Assembly: GCA_031281925.1 (NCBI GenBank)
Contig: JAITES010000092.1
Location: forward strand, 1-8,606
From: Treponema sp.
GTDB taxonomy: Bacteria > Spirochaetota > Spirochaetia > Treponematales > Breznakiellaceae
Direction: 5' to 3'
DNA length: 8,606 bases
Within the stretch, counting starts at the first letter, position 1, and each line of letters opens with the position of its first letter. Shown here one piece after another: positions 5,569 through 8,606 of this stretch. The position numbers and the translations under genes are program-made. The notes under the pieces are model-generated. The model saw only the letters and a list, made by a program, of their open reading frames with translations. It was not told the DNA's origin and searched no databases.

Positions 5569-6531
5569 TCAGTCGTCCCCAAAACGGACACGGGGATCGA
5601 CCCTGGCAATGACAAGATCCCCAAAGAGGTTCAGGATCACGTTGAGCAGGGCTGCCAGCAGTACAAGTGTGCGTATCACCAAAAAATCCCGCCGGCCTAT
5701 GGAGGCCACCAGCAGGGAACCGAGTCCCGGTATGCCGAAGAGGGATTCGATCACCGCCGCCCCGGAGAGAATGGCGGTAAAACTCTGGAGGATGGGACTT
5801 ATCAGTGTAGAAAGAATGTTGCGGAAAGCATGATGGAGGAGAATGTGTATCTCTCCTGAGCCTTTTGCCCGCGCCATGCTGACATAGCTTTTCCCCAGTT
5901 CATCCAGCAGGGAAGCGCGAATCAGACGCATCAGAAGTCCTGCATGGATCAGACCCAGCGAAAGGGCCGGCAGGGCAATCGAACGGAGATGCGGCAGAAG
6001 TCCTGTGGAAAGCGGCCTGTAGGCGGCAACCGGAAACCAGCGCAGGCGGACCGCAAAGAGCATCATGAGCAGCAGGCCCAGAAGAAAGCCGGGAAGACTG
6101 ATGCCGAGGAGGGCCAGGGTGGAAAGTCCCCTGTCCGCAAGACTGTCCTTCTTTCCGGCGGCCAGCATGCCCAGAGGCAGAGAAACTGCCAGGGCGATAA
6201 ACAGAGAAAAAAACGCCAGAGAAAAAGTCGGAAAAAGATGTTCGGTAATGAGACTTGAAACCCTCACCGAATTGGCAGTGGAAAGACCAAAATTCCCCTT
6301 GAGCATATTCCCCAGCCAGCGGAGGTATAGCAGGGGAGGGGCCTCGTGAAGCTGAAGCCGGTTTTCCAGGCGGACAATATCCTCCTGGCTTGAAGCTTCC
6401 CCCAGGAGCAGGGCGGCCTCGTTCCCCGGCACAAGGTAACCCATGCCGAACACGATCAGGGAAACGACAAGAAGCACCGGCAGCACAGAGAGGATGTGGG
6501 GGATGATTTTTTTGCCGGGGAGATGAGCCAT
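5569..6531 (-). CDS. Dipeptide/oligopeptide ABC transporter permease, DppB type
   Basis: This is the partner channel subunit of the DppC-type protein. With the chosen start it has 320 residues, a typical length. An N-terminal membrane segment is at about 12-34, followed by a periplasmic region (about 35-95). Further segments are at about 100-125, 137-161, 188-205, 245-262 and 283-305. The EAA coupling loop is SYVSMARAKGSGEIHILLHHAFRN (215-238), with the typical FGIPGLG motif at 265-271. The end VDPRVRFGDD matches the family's usual VDPR tail. The reading frame stays open far upstream into the substrate-binding gene. ATG 6531 gives MAHLPGKK just before the first membrane segment and starts 13 nt after the upstream stop. 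It has no clear ribosome binding site; ATG 6564, overlapping the upstream gene, is an alternative. Confidence 0.93.
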   Translation of the reverse strand: MAHLPGKKIIPHILSVLPVLLVVSLIVFGMGYLVPGNEAALLLGEASSQEDIVRLENRLQLHEAPPLLYLRWLGNMLKGNFGLSTANSVRVSSLITEHLFPTFSLAFFSLFIALAVSLPLGMLAAGKKDSLADRGLSTLALLGISLPGFLLGLLLMMLFAVRLRWFPVAAYRPLSTGLLPHLRSIALPALSLGLIHAGLLMRLIRASLLDELGKSYVSMARAKGSGEIHILLHHAFRNILSTLISPILQSFTAILSGAAVIESLFGIPGLGSLLVASIGRRDFLVIRTLVLLAALLNVILNLFGDLVIARVDPRVRFGDD

Positions 6532-6544
6532 AAAAATGAGGATA

Positions 6545-8158
6545 CTACTTCCGCAGCCCGGCATTCCAGAAGTAAAGTCCCTTGAATGTGATAATATTCT
6601 CCAGTTTTTTGTTCCAGGCATGGGTGCTGCCGAAGTGTCCCACATTGATAACCGGAAGGGAGACCCAGCAGTAACCCTGAAGATTATCCCAGCGTTGTTT
6701 TGCCTCTTCCCGGTTTTCTGCGGAACTGAGTTCCCGTACCATGCGCTGCAGGGTCTCGTCTTCCGACCAGCCGGGATAGGAAGGCCCGAAGAAGAGCTTG
6801 AGTAAAGGGGAGGGAACCGAAACAAAGTTGGTAATAAAGATGTCATAACGGGAAGGATCGTTCCGGTACTGCATCATGGCGGCCCAGTCAACAATTTCAA
6901 GTTCCACCGGTATTTCAAGTACCTCCAGCTGCTGTTTTAGTACCAGCGCTCCCCGGTCAAAGGTACCCATATTGGAAATGAGTATCCTTAAAACTTCACC
7001 CCGGTAATCCGCCTTTTTCAGAAGCTCTCTTGCCAGTACTGGATCCCGGCGGTTATAGTATTCCGCTCCTGCACGGGAAAACCAGAAAGACTCAGGGTCT
7101 TCCATGTAGGAAGAACTCAGGGAATACTCTTCCCCGAAACATGCCTTGAGTATTTCCTCCGCATCAAGCGCCGTGTTGATCGCCTGCCGGAAGTAGAGAT
7201 TTGTCCCCAATCCCTGTTTTTTGTTGAAGATGAGAAGCATGGAACCGGCCTGATAGCTTACCGTTTCCACATCCTTCATTGCCTTGAGCCTGGGAAGATC
7301 GTCTTCCACAAGATTGTAATCCGCCTGGAACTCGCCGGTTTCAAGACCCGCAAGACGGGTAGCGGACTGGGGCACGATTTGGAAATAGATCCTTTCTGCC
7401 GCAGGCTTTTTGTATACCGCCCAGCCGTCCGCAGGCTTGTCCGGGTCTCCGTATGGCGCATAGGAATCAAAACGTTCCAGAAGTATATACTGATTCAGCT
7501 TCCATTCGGCAAATTTGAAAGGCCCCGTTCCGATATACCGGCGCAGAAAGCCCCTTTCGTCCTCATCCCTGCAGGCTTCGGCAGTTGTAATAACGGCAGG
7601 CTGGGCGGAACCGGCCATTATTTCAGGAAAACTTAAAACCGGGTTTTCAAATCTGATCCTCACCGTGTAATCGTCAACTTTTTCAAAACGGGATGCACCG
7701 GCCATTTCCCGGACCGAGGAAAAACTCTCTATCCAGCGGTTCAGGGAAGAGATCACGTCTTCCGCATCCATAATTGAGCCGTCGTGAAAGGGCACCCCCC
7801 GTCTCAGGTAAAACGTTACACTTCTCCCGCCTTCGCCCGTTTCAAAGCGTTCCGCCAGTTCGGGAACCGCTTCGGAAGCGGAAGAGAGCGTTACAAGTTT
7901 TTCCCAGATCGTGCCGTCCCCAATCTGTCTGGCAATAAGGGTAGAGTTCTTGTGGAGATCCAGGGAAGGGGATTCCTGCATCACCGCTATGTTGAGGGTT
8001 TCTTCGTAAAGGACATCGCCCTCCGGCCCGCCGTCTCCCCGGCACCCGGCGAATAATACAAGACTCAGGCACATTACAAGAACCTGAGAAAAATTAACCG
8101 GGTTTTGAAACCTGCCCGGAAAGCTTCCTGTTCCTTTGTTTATAACATGCGCCGCCAT
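6545..8158 (-). CDS. Peptide ABC transporter substrate-binding lipoprotein (SBP family 5, DppA/OppA-like)
   Basis: This protein captures the peptide or related ligand outside the cytoplasmic membrane and delivers it to the DppB/DppC-type channel. It has 537 residues from ATG 8158. The N-terminus has a hydrophobic segment (about 26-37) ending in lipobox LFAGC, with the lipidated Cys at residue 39. The stretch before it is long and only mildly basic. The mature part has family-5 hallmarks: TLNIAVMQESPSLD near the start, FYLRRGVPFHDGSIMDAEDVISSLNRW, YIGTGPFKFAEWKLNQY and LYFRQAINTALDAEEIL. The open frame extends upstream to 8404, but that extension runs through tRNA-Gly promoters and part of the tRNA, so I rejected it. 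The ribosome binding site is poor (GATAGAGTG before ATG). A possible weak promoter (TATATTGT after a 9-T run) lies just upstream. It is the first gene of the transporter operon; the exact ligand cannot be told from sequence. Confidence 0.93.
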   Translation of the reverse strand: MAAHVINKGTGSFPGRFQNPVNFSQVLVMCLSLVLFAGCRGDGGPEGDVLYEETLNIAVMQESPSLDLHKNSTLIARQIGDGTIWEKLVTLSSASEAVPELAERFETGEGGRSVTFYLRRGVPFHDGSIMDAEDVISSLNRWIESFSSVREMAGASRFEKVDDYTVRIRFENPVLSFPEIMAGSAQPAVITTAEACRDEDERGFLRRYIGTGPFKFAEWKLNQYILLERFDSYAPYGDPDKPADGWAVYKKPAAERIYFQIVPQSATRLAGLETGEFQADYNLVEDDLPRLKAMKDVETVSYQAGSMLLIFNKKQGLGTNLYFRQAINTALDAEEILKACFGEEYSLSSSYMEDPESFWFSRAGAEYYNRRDPVLARELLKKADYRGEVLRILISNMGTFDRGALVLKQQLEVLEIPVELEIVDWAAMMQYRNDPSRYDIFITNFVSVPSPLLKLFFGPSYPGWSEDETLQRMVRELSSAENREEAKQRWDNLQGYCWVSLPVINVGHFGSTHAWNKKLENIITFKGLYFWNAGLRK

Positions 8159-8235
8159 CACTCTATCTACAATATATGTTTTGGAAAAAAAAACAAGGAG
8201 AGACGATCTCTGACCCCCTTTCCGGTTTTCGCCGC

Positions 8236-8263
8236 TTGACAAAGAAACACCCGTTTTTATATA
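8236..8263 (+). promoter_or_regulatory. Candidate distal sigma-70 promoter reading toward tRNA-Gly
   Basis: A perfect -35 box TTGACA (8236-8241) is followed after 16 bp by TATATA (8258-8263), or after 18 bp by TATAGT (8260-8265). Transcription would start near 8270, about 98 nt before tRNA-Gly. It would then run through the hairpin at 8278-8321. Confidence 0.5.
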
Positions 8264-8277
8264 GTAACTACAGGGTA

Positions 8278-8321
8278 TCTTTTGGCCCTTGTGTTTCCTA
8301 ACGCAGGAAGGCGCCAAAAGA
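8278..8321 (+). other. Long hairpin between the two tRNA-Gly promoters
   Basis: TCTTTTGGC (8278-8286) pairs with GCCAAAAGA (8313-8321). The helix continues with CCTT/AAGG (8287-8290 with 8308-8311, one bulged C) and CCT/AGG (8297-8299 with 8305-8307), with loop AACGC. It would begin almost at the predicted start of the distal transcript. No T-tract follows on either strand, so it is not a normal terminator. It could be a processing site, a short RNA or an operator. Confidence 0.5.
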
Positions 8322-8324
8322 CAC

Positions 8325-8353
8325 TTGAAAAAGTTTGCAATGCAGGGTATAAA
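8325..8353 (+). promoter_or_regulatory. Proximal sigma-70 promoter of tRNA-Gly
   Basis: TTGAAA (8325-8330) and TATAAA (8348-8353) have an ideal 17-bp spacer. The predicted start near 8360 leaves only about 8 nt of 5' leader before the mature tRNA at 8368, which fits a stable-RNA promoter. Confidence 0.65.
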
Positions 8354-8367
8354 ATCCTGATGAATGC

Positions 8368-8439
8368 GCGGGAATAGCTCAGTGGTAGAGCGCGACCTTG
8401 CCAAGGTCGATGTCGCGGGTCCGACTCCCGTTTCCCGCT
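8368..8439 (+). tRNA. tRNA-Gly (anticodon GCC)
   Basis: This is a full cloverleaf of 72 nt. The acceptor is GCGGGAA/TTCCCGC with discriminator T. The D-arm is GCTC-AGTGGTA-GAGC. The anticodon stem CGACC/GGTCG carries loop TTGCCAA, with GCC at 8400-8402. The variable loop is ATGTC and the T-stem is GCGGG/CCCGT. CCA is not encoded. The T-loop reads TCCGACT, so position 55 is C (base 8421) instead of the near-universal T that becomes pseudouridine. D-loop G18 and G19 are kept. Apart from this, it closely matches standard bacterial tRNA-Gly(GCC). Confidence 0.95.
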
Positions 8440-8454
8440 ATAAACGTAAAGATG

Positions 8455-8487
8455 AGCCTGAAATTTCTACAGTTTCGGGCTTTTTTT
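8455..8487 (+). terminator. Rho-independent terminator of tRNA-Gly
   Basis: AGCCTGAAA (8455-8463) pairs with TTTCGGGCT (8473-8481) across a 9-nt loop, with one G-T pair. The last T begins a run of seven Ts (8481-8487). It lies 15 nt after the tRNA, so the tRNA-Gly unit should end here. Confidence 0.85.
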
Positions 8488-8503
8488 ATGCCCAGCCGCC
8501 TAA

Positions 8504-8606
8504 AGCGGGAGTCGGACGGGTTTTTGCGACACTGAGAGCCGAGACATCGCAGGCTCGAAGGGGCAGCCCGCAAGGATGCGGGCTGAGTAAAAACCCCGGC
8601 CTGAAA
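8504..8606 (+). repeat. tRNA-Gly 3'-end inverted copy followed by a three-stem hairpin element (runs to the window edge)
   Basis: CGGGAGTCGGAC (8506-8517) is the exact reverse complement of 8419-8430 in the tRNA-Gly T-arm and shares the unusual C at tRNA position 55. With the preceding AG it looks like a copy of the tRNA 3' end that lost 7 nt. A potential three-way junction follows: GGGTTTTT (8518-8525) with AAAAACCC (8589-8596) encloses GAGCC/GGCTC (8536-8540, 8552-8556) and the strong hairpin CAGCCCGCA-AGGA-TGCGGGCTG (8564-8585). No open reading frame is credible here. It parallels the element after tRNA-Leu. It lies beyond the tRNA terminator, so it would need its own transcription. Confidence 0.6.

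Noticed and set aside
6532..6846. Long upstream extension of the DppB-type permease frame
   Set aside because: It lies wholly within the substrate-binding protein gene in another frame; family length and the first membrane segment fit a start at 6531.
8196..8212. AGAGA-TCG-TCTCT hairpin near a run of nine Ts as a terminator upstream of the substrate-binding gene
   Set aside because: The stem is only 5 bp and is separated from the T run by several bases; too weak to call.
8159..8404. N-terminal extension of the substrate-binding protein frame to 8404
   Set aside because: It runs through tRNA-Gly promoters and part of the tRNA itself; the lipoprotein signal makes sense only from ATG 8158.

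Overview
The window is ordinary bacterial chromosome with almost all coding on the minus strand. Protein style, a roughly 50% GC feel and the gene content suggest a spirochaete of the Treponema type. This is an inference from sequence impression only, with moderate confidence; no search was run. No phage, IS transposase or CRISPR array is visible.

Layout, read in the direction of minus-strand transcription (right to left). First comes a dipeptide/oligopeptide ABC transporter operon: a lipoprotein substrate-binding protein (8158-6545), a DppB-type permease (6531-5569), a DppC-type permease (5567-4755), and one polypeptide carrying two fused ATPase domains of DppD/DppF type (4628-2910). The first three genes are packed with 13-nt and 1-nt gaps. 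The ATPase gene is set off by a 126-nt spacer holding two large perfect palindromes. Next comes tRNA-Leu(UAG) (2789-2709), then a 172-nt gap full of inverted and direct copies of the tRNA 3' end, then the protein quality-control genes tig (2536-1163), clpP (1153-539) and clpX (555 to the window edge, truncated at the Walker B motif). Trigger factor folds nascent chains and ClpXP degrades unfolded or tagged proteins; tig-clpP-clpX is a common bacterial gene order. At the right end, on the plus strand, lies tRNA-Gly(GCC) (8368-8439), with two candidate promoters and a good intrinsic terminator. It diverges from the transporter operon.

The most unusual content is non-coding. Both tRNA genes are followed by an inverted copy of their own T-arm/3' end, which leads into a GC-rich multi-hairpin element. 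The strongest hairpin in each element shows a GGA-containing loop (AGGAT or AGGA). At tRNA-Leu the element is closed by a second, direct 18-bp copy of the tRNA 3' end. At tRNA-Gly the window ends before any such closing copy could be seen. A separate family of about 35-bp palindromes occurs three times (2824-2858, 4648-4683, 4719-4753) around the ATPase gene.
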